Shown one piece after another: positions 8,236-16,759 of a DNA stretch of 64,000 nt (position 1 is the first letter of the stretch; every line of letters starts with the position of its first letter). The notes under the pieces were generated by a model. It worked only from the letters and a program-made list of their open reading frames with translations. It was not told the DNA's origin and made no database searches. The DNA lies in contig NZ_JAMJFX010000013.1 in the NCBI RefSeq assembly GCF_023544865.1, positions 1 through 64,000 on the forward strand, written 5' to 3'. The DNA comes from Phaeovulum molybdatiresistens (GTDB taxonomy: Bacteria > Pseudomonadota > Alphaproteobacteria > Rhodobacterales > Rhodobacteraceae). A program made the translations under genes and the position numbers.

Positions 8236-9448
8236 GCCAGCCTCACGGCTGCTGGACATCACGCGGCTTGTGTCGCGTGTGGGCCAAGGCCCGCTGACGG
8301 GTGTCGACCGGGTCGAGGCCGCCTACCTTCGGGCTCTGCGCGCAGCGCCAGTGCCGCTGTATCTGCTGTGCCGCACCGCCTATGGCTTTCTGCTGCTGCC
8401 CGGGGCGACGGCGGAATTCCTGTTTGCCGGGCTCAGCGCCCCGGACACACTGCCCCGTGCCGGCCTGATCGACCGGCTGCGCGGGCGCGGCGGGCCGCGC
8501 CCCCGGCTTGAGGCGGGGCTGCGCGCGCGGGCCCTGGCGCGCGCACCCCATGCGCGGCTGGCCGCCCTGGTGGGGCGCAACCTGCCCGCGCCGGTCAGCT
8601 ATATCAACGTGGGCCAGACCACGGCGCGCCCGAACACGCTGGCGCGGCTAAAGCGGGTGCCCGGCCTGCACATCGCGGTGATGATCCACGACACCATCCC
8701 GCTCGATTTCCCGCAATTCGCCAGCAGGTCCGAGCCCGAAAGGTTCCGCGCCGCGTTCGACGCCGTTCTGGCCCATGCCGATCTGGTGATCTGCAATTCC
8801 AACGCCACCGCCGCCGACGTCAGGCGCCATGCGCGCGGCCGAACCCCACCGCTGCTGGTGGCGCATCTGGGGCTTGATGTGCCACAGCCTGCCCCCGATC
8901 TGGTGCCCGCCGATCTTGACCTGCTGCCGCAGTATTTCGTCACCATCGGCACGATCGAGCCGCGCAAGAACCACGCCCTGCTGCTGGACGTGTGGGAAGA
9001 CCTGCTAACCCGGATGCCCGCGGATCAGGCGCCGCGCCTGCTGGTCCTGGGCCGGCGCGGTTGGCGCAACCAGGCGCTGTTCGAACGGCTGGACACGGCG
9101 CCCTATATGGGCCGGGTCGTGCATGAACTGCCCGACCTGCCCGATGGCGCGGTTGCCAGCCTGCTGACCGGCGCGCGCGCCCTGCTGGCCCCCTCGTTGG
9201 CCGAGGGGTTCGGCCTGCCCACACTTGAGGCGGCAGCGCTTGGCACCGCCGTGATCGCAACGCCACTGCCCGCAACAAAAGAACTGTTGGGCGCGGCAGC
9301 CATTTACCCCGAATCACCGGATCGATATGCTTGGGGCGCGGAACTCCTTCGGATGATCAGCCAGGGACCACAGGATCAACCTGATCATGGCACAATCGTC
9401 GTGCCCAGTTGGGAAGACCATTTCAACAAGGTCTTTACCTTGATCTGA
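8225..9448 (+). CDS. Glycosyltransferase family 4 (GT1-type) protein
   Basis: A GT-B fold glycosyltransferase. The C-terminal nucleotide-sugar domain is clear: YFVTIGTIEPRKNHALLLDV, LLVLGRRGW, then LLAPSLAEGFGLPTLEAAALG with the E(x7)E-type motif. The N-terminal domain contains AVMIHDTIPLDFPQF and DLVICNSNATAADV, as in mannosyltransferase-like GT4 enzymes. I chose the ATG at 8225, inside the end of galE, because MGARPASRLLDITRLVSR is a natural beginning; an in-frame codon at 8195 would overlap galE further. The 407-residue product is probably a peripheral membrane protein. Substrates are unknown. Confidence 0.87.
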   Translation: MGARPASRLLDITRLVSRVGQGPLTGVDRVEAAYLRALRAAPVPLYLLCRTAYGFLLLPGATAEFLFAGLSAPDTLPRAGLIDRLRGRGGPRPRLEAGLRARALARAPHARLAALVGRNLPAPVSYINVGQTTARPNTLARLKRVPGLHIAVMIHDTIPLDFPQFASRSEPERFRAAFDAVLAHADLVICNSNATAADVRRHARGRTPPLLVAHLGLDVPQPAPDLVPADLDLLPQYFVTIGTIEPRKNHALLLDVWEDLLTRMPADQAPRLLVLGRRGWRNQALFERLDTAPYMGRVVHELPDLPDGAVASLLTGARALLAPSLAEGFGLPTLEAAALGTAVIATPLPATKELLGAAAIYPESPDRYAWGAELLRMISQGPQDQPDHGTIVVPSWEDHFNKVFTLI

Positions 9449-9463
9449 CAAGATGTTCCGCGT

Positions 9464-10507
9464 GTGAATGTGCCGTATCGGTTCGAAAGGGTGTGGTTGC
9501 GTATCAGGGAAAAATATCGCCTGCGGCTTCGGCGCAAGCGTCTTTTGATCCGCGCTTTCCGGAAAAGGCGTGAACTGACCGCTTTTTGCGACCGCACCGC
9601 GATGATCGCGCGCAAGGATATCCTGCTGTTCGCCACCCTTCGCAACGAACGCATCCGCCTGCCCTATTTCCTGGATTATTACCGCGGTCTTGGGATCGGG
9701 CATTTCCTGATCGTCGACAACGCGTCAGAGGATGGCAGCGCAGACTATCTGGCGCAGCAGCCCGACGTCTCGGTCTGGCGGACGCAGGCCAGCTATCGGC
9801 GCGCGCGGTTCGGGATGGACTGGATGAACCGGCTGTTGCGCAGATACGGCACGGGTCACTGGACGCTGACGGTCGATCCGGACGAATTCTTCATCTACCC
9901 CTTCTGCGATACCCGCCCGCTTGAAGCGCTGACCGACTGGCTGGATACCTACGACATCCGGTCCTTTCCGGCGATGCTGGTGGACATGTATCCCAAGGGC
10001 CCGGTCGATGCCGTCCCCTATGCCGAAGGCCAAAACCCGTTTGAGATTGCCTGCTGGTTCGACAGCGGGAACTACATGATCTCAAAGAACCCAAAATTGC
10101 AGAACCTGTGGATACAGGGCGGGCCGCGCGCGCGCGTGTTCTTTTCCGACCGGCCCGCCGAGGCGCCCTCGCTGAACAAGATCCCGCTGGTGAAGTGGGA
10201 ACGCGGTTTTGTCTATGTCAGTTCAACCCATTCGCTTTTGCCGCGCGGGCTTAATGCGGTTTATGACGAATGGGGCGGCGAAAAGGCCAGCGGTTGCCTG
10301 TTGCATGCCAAGTTTCTGTCGACGCTGACCGACAAGGTCACCGAAGAACTGACCCGCAAGCAGCATTTTGCCGGATCGCGCGAATACCGCGCCTATGCCG
10401 AACGGATACCGGAAAGGCCGGACCTGTGGTGCAAGTGGTCCGAGAAATACATCAACTGGCGCCAGCTGGAAATTCTGGGCCTGATGTCCAAGGGCAACTG
10501 GGCATGA
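9464..10507 (+). CDS. Glycosyltransferase family 2-like protein (Glyco_tranf_2_4 type)
   Basis: A 347-residue GT-A type glycosyltransferase of the group found in bacterial surface-glycan clusters. Characteristic blocks are DILLFATLRNERIRLPYFLD, YRGLGIGHFLIVDNASEDGS, and WTLTVDPDEFFIYP, where DPDE is the likely metal site. The first 50 residues are very basic (RLRLRRKRLLIRAFRKRR), which could hold the protein at the membrane. The start is a GTG at 9464 without a strong ribosome site; a second GTG six bases later is possible. It lies between the GT4 gene and the GT14-like gene, all on the same strand, so one pathway is likely. Confidence 0.82.
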   Translation: MNVPYRFERVWLRIREKYRLRLRRKRLLIRAFRKRRELTAFCDRTAMIARKDILLFATLRNERIRLPYFLDYYRGLGIGHFLIVDNASEDGSADYLAQQPDVSVWRTQASYRRARFGMDWMNRLLRRYGTGHWTLTVDPDEFFIYPFCDTRPLEALTDWLDTYDIRSFPAMLVDMYPKGPVDAVPYAEGQNPFEIACWFDSGNYMISKNPKLQNLWIQGGPRARVFFSDRPAEAPSLNKIPLVKWERGFVYVSSTHSLLPRGLNAVYDEWGGEKASGCLLHAKFLSTLTDKVTEELTRKQHFAGSREYRAYAERIPERPDLWCKWSEKYINWRQLEILGLMSKGNWA

Positions 10508-10517
10508 GGGCGCGCGG

Positions 10518-12215
10518 ATGACCGTCGGCTTCATCATGATGTGCCACACGGCCCTGAACCGTGCCGCCCAGGTCGCCCGCCATTGGGCCGAAGGCGGCGC
10601 GCCGGTGGTCATCCATGTCGATCAACGCGTCCCCGCGCCCGAATTCGCCGCCTTTGCCGAAAGCCTGGCCGATCTGGCCATCGTCAGCTTTTCGCAACGG
10701 TATCGCTGTGAATGGGGCACCTGGTCGCTTGTCGCGGCCGCGCAATCCGCCGCCGAAGACATGCTGGCCCGCCACGCCAATGTGCGCCATGTCTTTCTTG
10801 CCTCGGGGTCCTGCCTGCCCCTGCGCCCGCTAGAGGAATTGCGCGCCTATCTTGATGCCCGGCCCTATACCGATTTCATCGAAAGCGTCACCACCGCCGA
10901 GGTGGAATGGACCGTCGGCGGCATCGACATGGAACGCTTTACCCTGCGCTTCCCCTTTTCCTGGAAGAAGCGTCGGCGCCTGTTCGACGGATATGTCCGG
11001 CTGCAGCGGCGCGTGGGGTTCAGGCGCACCATCCCCAAGGGGATTGTCCCGCATCTGGGCAGCCAGTGGTGGTGCCTGACCCGCCAGACGCTGAGCGCGA
11101 TCCTGCAAGACCCGGAACGCGCGCGCTTTGACCGCTATTTCCGCAAGGTCTGGATCCCGGATGAAAGCTATTTCCAGACGCTCGCCCGGCTTTATGCGAC
11201 CTCGATCGAAAGCCGGTCGCTGACGCTGTCGAAATTCGACTTTCAGGGCAAACCGCACATCTTCTACGATGACCATCTGCAGCTTCTGCGCCGGTCGGAC
11301 TGTTTCGTCGCGCGCAAGATCTGGCACCGGGCCGACCGGCTTTACGACACGTTCCTTGCGCCCCGCCCCCGCGCGGATGTGCTGGCCGAACCGAACCCGT
11401 CCAAGATCGACCGCCTGTTCGCCAAGGCGGTAGAACGGCGCACCCGCGGCCGGCCGGGTCTTTACATGCAAAGCCGCTTTCCCTGGCAAGACCGCGAAAA
11501 TGGCAAGACCTCGGCGCCCTATTCGGTGTTTCAGGGCTTTTCCGAGCTGTTCGAAAACTTTGATGGCTGGCTGTCCAAACATGTGGGCGCGCGGGTGCAT
11601 GGCCATCTGTTCGCCCCCGACCGGGCGCATTTCGCGGCCGCTGAAACCGTCTTCAACGGCGCCCTGACCGACAGCGCAACGCTGCGCGACTATGACCCCA
11701 AGGCGTTTCTGACCAACCTGATCTGGAATGCCCGCGGCGAACGGCAGTGCTTTATGTTCTCGCCCCGCGATACGCAGGCCCTGAACTGGTTCATGGCCAC
11801 CGATCCGAACGCGCAGATTTCGGTCGTCACCGGGGCCTGGGCGATCCCGCTGTTTCGCGCGAACCAGAACTTTGCCACGATCCGCCGCGAAGCCGCGCGC
11901 CTGCAACAGATTGAAATCGAGCAGCTGAAGATCCTGCAATCCATGTATGTGAAGGCCCGTGTGCGGATCTGGACCCTGGCCGATTTCATCGAAAACCCGA
12001 TGGAACCGCTGCAGGCCATCATCGACGAAATCAGCCCCCGCGCCCTGCGCCGGCTGACCGAGGTGCCGCAGATGGTTGACCTGACAGGCTTTGGCCGGTT
12101 CCTTCAAAACCTCAAGAATCAGGGCATGCAGCCGCGGCTGATGGGTGATTTCACGGTCAACGATGCCTTGCCCACCCAAGGCCTGCGCCGCGGGCGCCCC
12201 TATGTCGTAAAGTGA
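10518..12215 (+). CDS. GT14-like beta-1,6-N-acetylglucosaminyltransferase with long C-terminal region
   Basis: The first 300 residues resemble core-2/I-branching enzymes (GT14): GFIMMCHTALNRAAQVARHW, VVIHVDQRV, RCEWGTWSLVAAAQSA, HVFLASGSCLPLRP, LGSQWWCLTRQTL and WIPDESYFQT. Residues from about 300 to 565 form a separate region (LYMQSRFPWQDRENGK, AQISVVTGAWAIPLFRAN) that I associate with the DUF5927-type extension seen in Rhodobacterales; its function is unknown. No signal peptide or clear membrane segment is visible, unlike the Golgi enzymes. It is 10 bases after the GT2 gene and 4 bases before the sulfotransferase-like gene, so glycosyl transfer and possible sulfation are genetically coupled. 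Confidence 0.83.
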   Translation: MTVGFIMMCHTALNRAAQVARHWAEGGAPVVIHVDQRVPAPEFAAFAESLADLAIVSFSQRYRCEWGTWSLVAAAQSAAEDMLARHANVRHVFLASGSCLPLRPLEELRAYLDARPYTDFIESVTTAEVEWTVGGIDMERFTLRFPFSWKKRRRLFDGYVRLQRRVGFRRTIPKGIVPHLGSQWWCLTRQTLSAILQDPERARFDRYFRKVWIPDESYFQTLARLYATSIESRSLTLSKFDFQGKPHIFYDDHLQLLRRSDCFVARKIWHRADRLYDTFLAPRPRADVLAEPNPSKIDRLFAKAVERRTRGRPGLYMQSRFPWQDRENGKTSAPYSVFQGFSELFENFDGWLSKHVGARVHGHLFAPDRAHFAAAETVFNGALTDSATLRDYDPKAFLTNLIWNARGERQCFMFSPRDTQALNWFMATDPNAQISVVTGAWAIPLFRANQNFATIRREAARLQQIEIEQLKILQSMYVKARVRIWTLADFIENPMEPLQAIIDEISPRALRRLTEVPQMVDLTGFGRFLQNLKNQGMQPRLMGDFTVNDALPTQGLRRGRPYVVK

Positions 12216-12219
12216 TCCG

Positions 12220-13614
12220 ATGGCGCGGTTTGAAAGCTTTGTCCTTCTGGCGGAAATGCGCACCGGGTCCAACCTGGTCGAAGCTGCCCTGAACCGCCTG
12301 CCGGGCGTGGCCTGCCACGGTGAGGCGTTCAACCCCGTGATGATCGGCTATCCTGGCACATCGGCGCTGCTGGGCCTGACCCTGCAGGAACGCGATTCCG
12401 ACCCGTTTGCGTTATGGGCCCGGATCGTGGCGGCGGACGGGCTGAACGGCTGCCGCTATTTCCACGATCACGACCCGCGCATGCTGGATGCGCTGCTGTT
12501 TGATCGGTCCTGCGCCAAGATCGTGCTGACCCGCAACCCGGCCGAAAGCTATGTCAGCCTGCAGATCGCCCGCGCCACAGGGCAGTGGAAGCTGCGCGAT
12601 GCCCGCAACCGCGAAGCCGCCCGCGCCCGCTTTGACCCCCAGGAATTCGAAGACCACCTTGGCATGCTGCAGGGGTTTCAGCTGCGCATCCTGCGCGCGC
12701 TGCAGATATCGGGCCAGACCGCCTTCTATCTGGATTATGAAGATGCGCAGGATCTTGGCGTGCTGAACGGGCTTGCCGCCTGGCTTGGCGTCGAGGGCCG
12801 CCTGGACAGCCTGCCCGACACGCTGGTGCCGCAGAACCCCGAGGCGCTAGAGGAAAAGGTCGAAAATTTCGCCGAGATGGAGGCCTCTCTGGCGCGGCTT
12901 GATCGGTTCAACCTGTCACGCTCCCCCAATTTCGAACCGCGGCGCGGGCCCAATGTGCCGGGCTTTGTGGCCGCTGCGGATGCGGGGCTTTTGTATATGC
13001 CGATCCGGTCGGGCCTTGATGCGTCGGTGCGAGACTGGCTGGCATCCCTAGGCGGCGTCGCGGAAGGCTTTTCGCAAAAGACCCTGCGGCAGTGGCGCCG
13101 CGCCCATCCCGGCCATCGCAGCTTTACCATCCTGCGCCACCCGCTGCTGCGCGCGTTTCTGGCCTTTGAGGCCTTCGCCGCCAATCCCGCGATGGCCGAT
13201 CAGCGACAGGTTCTAGGCAAACAGTATGGCATCGACATCCCCGACGGGCAGGCGCCCGCGGCCGATCACGGCGCGGCCTTTCTGGCCTTTCTGCGCTGGC
13301 TGAAACAGAATCTGAACGCGCAGACCAGCCTGCCGGTCAACCCGCTTTGGGCCAGCCAGTCGGTGGCGCTGCAGGGGTTGGCGCAGATATCGCCGCCCGA
13401 CCTGATCGCGCGCGAAGACCGGCTGGCCCACGACCTGGATTATCTGGCGCGGGCGGCCGGTGTCACCGCGCCGCCCTTTCTGGCAGAGCCTGACCCCGCA
13501 GCCCAACGTCTGGCGGAAATCTGGACCCCCGAAATGGAAAAAGCCGCACGTGAGGCCTATGCGCGCGACTTTGTCCAGTTCGGTTTCACGGATTGGCAGG
13601 CTCAGGCGAGCTGA
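12220..13614 (+). CDS. Two-domain sulfotransferase-like protein (NodH/Stf0-like plus Sulfotransfer_2-like)
   Basis: Residues 1-230 look like a NodH/Stf0 sulfotransferase: FVLLAEMRTGSNLVEAAL gives the 5'-phosphosulfate loop (RTGSN at 14-18), and KIVLTRNPAESYVSL (about 100-114) the 3'-phosphate site. Residues 255-460 repeat the logic in the style of HNK1-type enzymes: LLYMPIRSGLDASVRDWL as a degenerate phosphosulfate loop, HRSFTILRHPLLRAFLAF as 3'-phosphate site, and a closing YARDFVQFGF. The second loop has Arg where Lys is usual, so that half may be inactive. It ends the glycosyltransferase cluster and overlaps ptsN tail to tail by 13 bases. The acceptor is unknown; a cell-surface glycan is the natural guess. 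Confidence 0.78.
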   Translation: MARFESFVLLAEMRTGSNLVEAALNRLPGVACHGEAFNPVMIGYPGTSALLGLTLQERDSDPFALWARIVAADGLNGCRYFHDHDPRMLDALLFDRSCAKIVLTRNPAESYVSLQIARATGQWKLRDARNREAARARFDPQEFEDHLGMLQGFQLRILRALQISGQTAFYLDYEDAQDLGVLNGLAAWLGVEGRLDSLPDTLVPQNPEALEEKVENFAEMEASLARLDRFNLSRSPNFEPRRGPNVPGFVAAADAGLLYMPIRSGLDASVRDWLASLGGVAEGFSQKTLRQWRRAHPGHRSFTILRHPLLRAFLAFEAFAANPAMADQRQVLGKQYGIDIPDGQAPAADHGAAFLAFLRWLKQNLNAQTSLPVNPLWASQSVALQGLAQISPPDLIAREDRLAHDLDYLARAAGVTAPPFLAEPDPAAQRLAEIWTPEMEKAAREAYARDFVQFGFTDWQAQAS

Positions 13615-14066
13615 ACGCCGGTCGCATCGGTCAGCACCGCATGCAGCGCGGCAGGGTCGCTGTTGGCGCGCAGCTTGGCGCAGGTTTCGCTGTTGCGCAT
13701 CGTGCGCGACACCAGCGCCAGCGCCTTCAGATGTTCCACCCCGGAATCCTTGGGCGCGAACAACGAAAACACAAGGTCCACCGGCTGGCGGTCCACCGCG
13801 TCGAAATCCAGCGGCTTTTCCAGCCGCAGAAACACGCCGACGACCTGGCCCAGCCCATGCAGGCGGGCATGCGGCAGGGCAACGCCATGCCCCACGCCCG
13901 TCGGCCCAAGGCTTTCGCGTTCCTGCAGCGCATCCACTGTTTCGGGCGCATTCAGCCCGTAGACTGAATGCGCGATTTCACCAAGATCCTGAAAAAGGCG
14001 CTTCTTGCTCGTGACATGTGCCAAGACCTTTACGGCCGCCGGCTTGAGCAGATTGGAAAGTTCCAT
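13602..14066 (-). CDS. ptsN: PTS IIA-like nitrogen-regulatory protein PtsN
   Basis: EIIA(Ntr) phosphoacceptor of the nitrogen PTS, cytoplasmic. The active-site histidine lies in GVGHGVALPHARL, and the family blocks LNAPETVDALQERESLG and VFSLFAPKDSGVEHLKALA are present. I prefer ATG at 14066 (MELSNLLKP, 154 residues), which has AGGA just upstream, over the GTG at 14078. It lies 34 bases after hpf on the same strand, the usual pairing in alphaproteobacteria. Downstream it converges with and overlaps the sulfotransferase-like gene. Confidence 0.93.
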   Translation of the reverse strand: MELSNLLKPAAVKVLAHVTSKKRLFQDLGEIAHSVYGLNAPETVDALQERESLGPTGVGHGVALPHARLHGLGQVVGVFLRLEKPLDFDAVDRQPVDLVFSLFAPKDSGVEHLKALALVSRTMRNSETCAKLRANSDPAALHAVLTDATGVQLA

Positions 14067-14099
14067 GAGTCCTGTCACTTCCGCGCCCGATGCAGGCGC

Positions 14100-14675
14100 T
14101 TATTTGCTGTTGCGCGGGTCGATCCAGCCCACATTGCCATCATCGCGGCGGTGGACAACATTGACACCGCCATGTTTTTCATTGCGGAAGACAAGCAGCG
14201 GCGCACCGGCCAGTTCCATCTGCATCACCGCCTCGCCGACCGACAGGGTGGGAACCTTGGCTTCCATCTCGGCGACGATGACGGGGGCCAGGCTGGTGCC
14301 GTTGTGCTCTGTCTCATCTTCTTCTGCGGCGAGCACATACATCCCCGCCGGGCCGAATTCAACAGGCTCTACCCGGTCGCGGTGATGGTCCTTCAGGCGG
14401 CGCTTGTGGCGGCGCATCTGCTTGTCCATCTTTTCGCGGCAGGATTCGAAGGCGGCATAGATTTCCGTCGCGTGCCCCTTGGCCGTCGCGGTCAGGCCGG
14501 TGGACAGGTGCACCGTCGCTTCGCAAAGATATTCATGCGCATTGCGCGAGAACACCACGATCGCATCCGTCGGGCGCTGGGCATATTTTTCCACCGTCTC
14601 GCCCAGTTCGGATTTGACATGGGTTTGCAGCGCTTCACCGACGTCAAGCTGTTTTCCGCTGATCTGGTAACGCAT
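14100..14675 (-). CDS. hpf: Ribosome hibernation promoting factor, long form
   Basis: Binds and dimerises idle 70S ribosomes in stationary phase. The N-terminal domain (MRYQISGKQLDVGEALQTHV, then VVFSRNAHEYLCEATVHLS) is the S30AE fold. The C-terminal domain (VGEAVMQMELAGAPLLVFRN, then GNVGWIDPR) marks the 190-residue long form that dimerises 100S ribosomes. It is followed by ptsN. Many proteobacteria have rpoN between lptB and hpf; here the 225 bases between them contain no gene. Confidence 0.94.
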   Translation of the reverse strand: MRYQISGKQLDVGEALQTHVKSELGETVEKYAQRPTDAIVVFSRNAHEYLCEATVHLSTGLTATAKGHATEIYAAFESCREKMDKQMRRHKRRLKDHHRDRVEPVEFGPAGMYVLAAEEDETEHNGTSLAPVIVAEMEAKVPTLSVGEAVMQMELAGAPLLVFRNEKHGGVNVVHRRDDGNVGWIDPRNSK

Positions 14676-14831
14676 GGCTTCTCCTTCACGTGTATGGCCA
14701 AGCCCGAGCCTTGCATGGCGCGGATTTCGGACCGGTTAAATTCGGAAAGGGCGTGATCCGTGCAATGCCTGACGGGTGCCGGGAATCGTGCGGCGCGGTC
14801 GCTCTGGCAAGGGGGCGGTGTTCACGCATTT

Positions 14832-14865
14832 GTCTTATTTGGGAACGGATCGGCGGGGGTGTCAA
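14832..14865 (-). promoter_or_regulatory. Candidate promoter for hpf-ptsN
   Basis: On the minus strand TTGACA (14860-14865) is a perfect -35 box, followed after 18 or 19 bases by CAAATA/AAATAA (about 14836-14841) as a weak -10. It is about 160 bases upstream of hpf and inside the only large gap of the lpt-hpf-ptsN run, so hpf may be transcribed separately from lptB. Confidence 0.35.
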
Positions 14866-14899
14866 CGGCCATCCTTCGCCGCAGCGCGGAACCCTGCCG

Positions 14900-15661
14900 T
14901 CAGATGATGCGGAAGTTCTGCCCCAGATAGACCCGGCGGACGTTTTCGTCGCGCACGACCTCTTCGGTGGTGCCCGACATCAGCACCTTGCCGTCGTGCA
15001 GGATATAGGCGCGGTCGACGATTTCCAGCGTTTCGCGCACGTTATGGTCGGTGATCAGCACCCCGATGCCGCGGTCCTTCAGCTGCGCGACAAGGTGGCG
15101 GATCTCGGCGACGGCGATCGGATCGACGCCGGCGAAGGGTTCATCCAGCAGCAGGTATTTCGGGTCCGCCGCAAGGCAGCGCGCAATTTCGACGCGGCGC
15201 CGTTCGCCCCCCGACAACGCCAGCGCCGGGGCCTGCCGCAGGTGGCCGATGGAAAAATCGCCCAGCAATTCCTCTAACCGTTCGCGCCGTTTGTGGGGTT
15301 CGGGCACGGCGATTTCCAACACCGCCATGATGTTGCCCTCAACCGACAGGCCGCGGAAGATTGAGGCCTCTTGCGGCAGATAGCCGATGCCCAGCTTGGC
15401 ACGGCGATACATCGGCAGCGCGGTCACATCGCGCCCGTCAATCAGCACCTGCCCGGAATCAGGCGGGATCAGGCCGGCGATGTTGTAAAAACATGTGGTC
15501 TTGCCCGATCCGTTCGGCCCCAGCAGGGCCACGACCTCGCCCCGGTTCAGATCCAGCGAGACATCGCGGATCACCGGCCGCCGCCGATAGCTTTTGCGCA
15601 GGCCGATGACGCGCAGGCCGCCATCGCCCGGCGCAAGGCGCAGATCGGGCGCGGGGGCCAT
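14900..15661 (-). CDS. lptB: LPS export ABC transporter ATP-binding protein LptB
   Basis: ATPase of the LptB2FG machine that drives lipopolysaccharide from inner to outer membrane. It shows Walker A (LLGPNGSGKTTCFYNI), Q-loop (YLPQEASIFRGL), ABC signature (LSGGERRRVEIARCL), Walker B (YLLLDEPFAGVD) and the switch His (VLITDHNVRETL). The start is ATG at 15661, which shares one base with the lptA stop; a TTG just upstream is unlikely. The product of 253 residues is typical. It is the third gene of lptC-lptA-lptB. Confidence 0.95.
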   Translation of the reverse strand: MAPAPDLRLAPGDGGLRVIGLRKSYRRRPVIRDVSLDLNRGEVVALLGPNGSGKTTCFYNIAGLIPPDSGQVLIDGRDVTALPMYRRAKLGIGYLPQEASIFRGLSVEGNIMAVLEIAVPEPHKRRERLEELLGDFSIGHLRQAPALALSGGERRRVEIARCLAADPKYLLLDEPFAGVDPIAVAEIRHLVAQLKDRGIGVLITDHNVRETLEIVDRAYILHDGKVLMSGTTEEVVRDENVRRVYLGQNFRII

Positions 15662-16146
15662 CAATTGCCCCCCGGCTGCAGGATCGTGCGGACGCGGCCA
15701 TCCATCTGGCCGGTGCCATTGTTCAGATCGACCGTCAGCCGCTGGCCCGACATCACGTTGACCCCCTGCGTCAGCAGAACGTTGCCGGTCATCGTGACCC
15801 GGCCTGCCGCCACCTCATAGATCGCTTCGGCAGATTCGGCCGCGTCGCTGGCCGATACCAGCGTCACCCCGCCCGTGGCATGCAGCCGGTCGATCCGGCT
15901 GTTGTCGTTGTCCACATAATCCACCACCACCGTCTCGGCCTGCAGGCGCATGTCGCCCTGGGCCACGATGACATTGCCGGTGAATGTGGCGGTGCCGTCG
16001 GTTTGATCGACCGCGAATGTGTCCGAAACGATCTCGACCGGGGCGGTCGTATCGGCCTTGATGCCGCCAAAGGCCAATTGCTGCGCCGCCGCGGCAAGCG
16101 GGGCAAGGCACAGGCAGAGGGCAAGGGTCTGGATCAGGCGGCGCAT
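15661..16146 (-). CDS. lptA: Lipopolysaccharide transport periplasmic protein LptA
   Basis: Periplasmic bridge protein that carries lipopolysaccharide between LptC and LptD. A signal peptide is visible (MRRLIQTLALCLCLAPLAAA, cleavage near AAAQ). The mature part has the beta-jellyroll repeats of the OstA family: VDQTDGTATFTGNVIVAQGD, then ETVVVDYVDNDNSRIDRLHA and AAGRVTMTGNVLLTQG. The length of 161 residues fits. It lies 7 bases after lptC and overlaps lptB by one base. Confidence 0.92.
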   Translation of the reverse strand: MRRLIQTLALCLCLAPLAAAAQQLAFGGIKADTTAPVEIVSDTFAVDQTDGTATFTGNVIVAQGDMRLQAETVVVDYVDNDNSRIDRLHATGGVTLVSASDAAESAEAIYEVAAGRVTMTGNVLLTQGVNVMSGQRLTVDLNNGTGQMDGRVRTILQPGGN

Positions 16147-16153
16147 CGGAACC

Positions 16154-16759
16154 TCATTTCTCGGGCAGGTATATCAGCTTGACGCCATCCTTGAAAACAA
16201 GCTGATGCGTCACGCCCCCGTCATTCGACATCAGCGTCATGGAACCGGCCTCGATCTTGCCCAGCGGCGATTGCGCCTGCACCGGGCCGGGCGCGACCAT
16301 CTCGGAGCGGTCGGTGCGCGCCTCAAGGCGCTGGGTGGTCAGCAGATAGCCGGTCGAGGTTTCGATCCGCACCCCGTCCGACAGAATCACGCGCCCCGCC
16401 GACGGGTCGATCCGCCCCGACAGCGAAAACAGGTCCGCCACCAGCCCGCCCGCAGTTTCCATATGCGCCAGAAGTTTCGCGGCACTGGCCCCCGGACCGC
16501 CATCGGGATCGGGGCGCGCGGTTTCGGCGGTGATGCTTAACGCGGCGCCATCCTCGGTCATGCCGGCGAACTGGGGGGCCGTGACGCGCTGTTCGCGGGC
16601 CAGTTCCTCGACATTGATGCGCGCATAGGGAATGGCGGCGGTGGGGTCCACGCGTTCCGCCAGCAGGAACAGGGTCGACAACAGCGCAAGCGCGGCCAGC
16701 GGCAGGGCGATCTTGGCGCCTGCCACCAACCACGAATGGCCGTTGTCATAGGCGGTCAT
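16154..16759 (-). CDS. lptC: LPS export protein LptC
   Basis: Single-span inner-membrane protein that passes lipopolysaccharide from LptFG to LptA. One N-terminal membrane segment is visible (AKIALPLAALALLSTLFLL), followed by a periplasmic OstA-like domain with LSGRIDPSAGRVILSDGVRI and GKIEAGSMTLMSNDG. The start ATG at 16759 shares one base with the kdsD stop. The similarity to E. coli LptC is low, as usual for this family, but gene order (kdsD-lptC-lptA-lptB) supports the call. Confidence 0.9.
   Translation of the reverse strand: MTAYDNGHSWLVAGAKIALPLAALALLSTLFLLAERVDPTAAIPYARINVEELAREQRVTAPQFAGMTEDGAALSITAETARPDPDGGPGASAAKLLAHMETAGGLVADLFSLSGRIDPSAGRVILSDGVRIETSTGYLLTTQRLEARTDRSEMVAPGPVQAQSPLGKIEAGSMTLMSNDGGVTHQLVFKDGVKLIYLPEK

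Noticed and set aside
14675..14900. Remnant of rpoN between lptB and hpf
   Set aside because: Neither strand shows sigma-54 motifs such as the RpoN box ARRTVAKYRE, so I see absence rather than a pseudogene.
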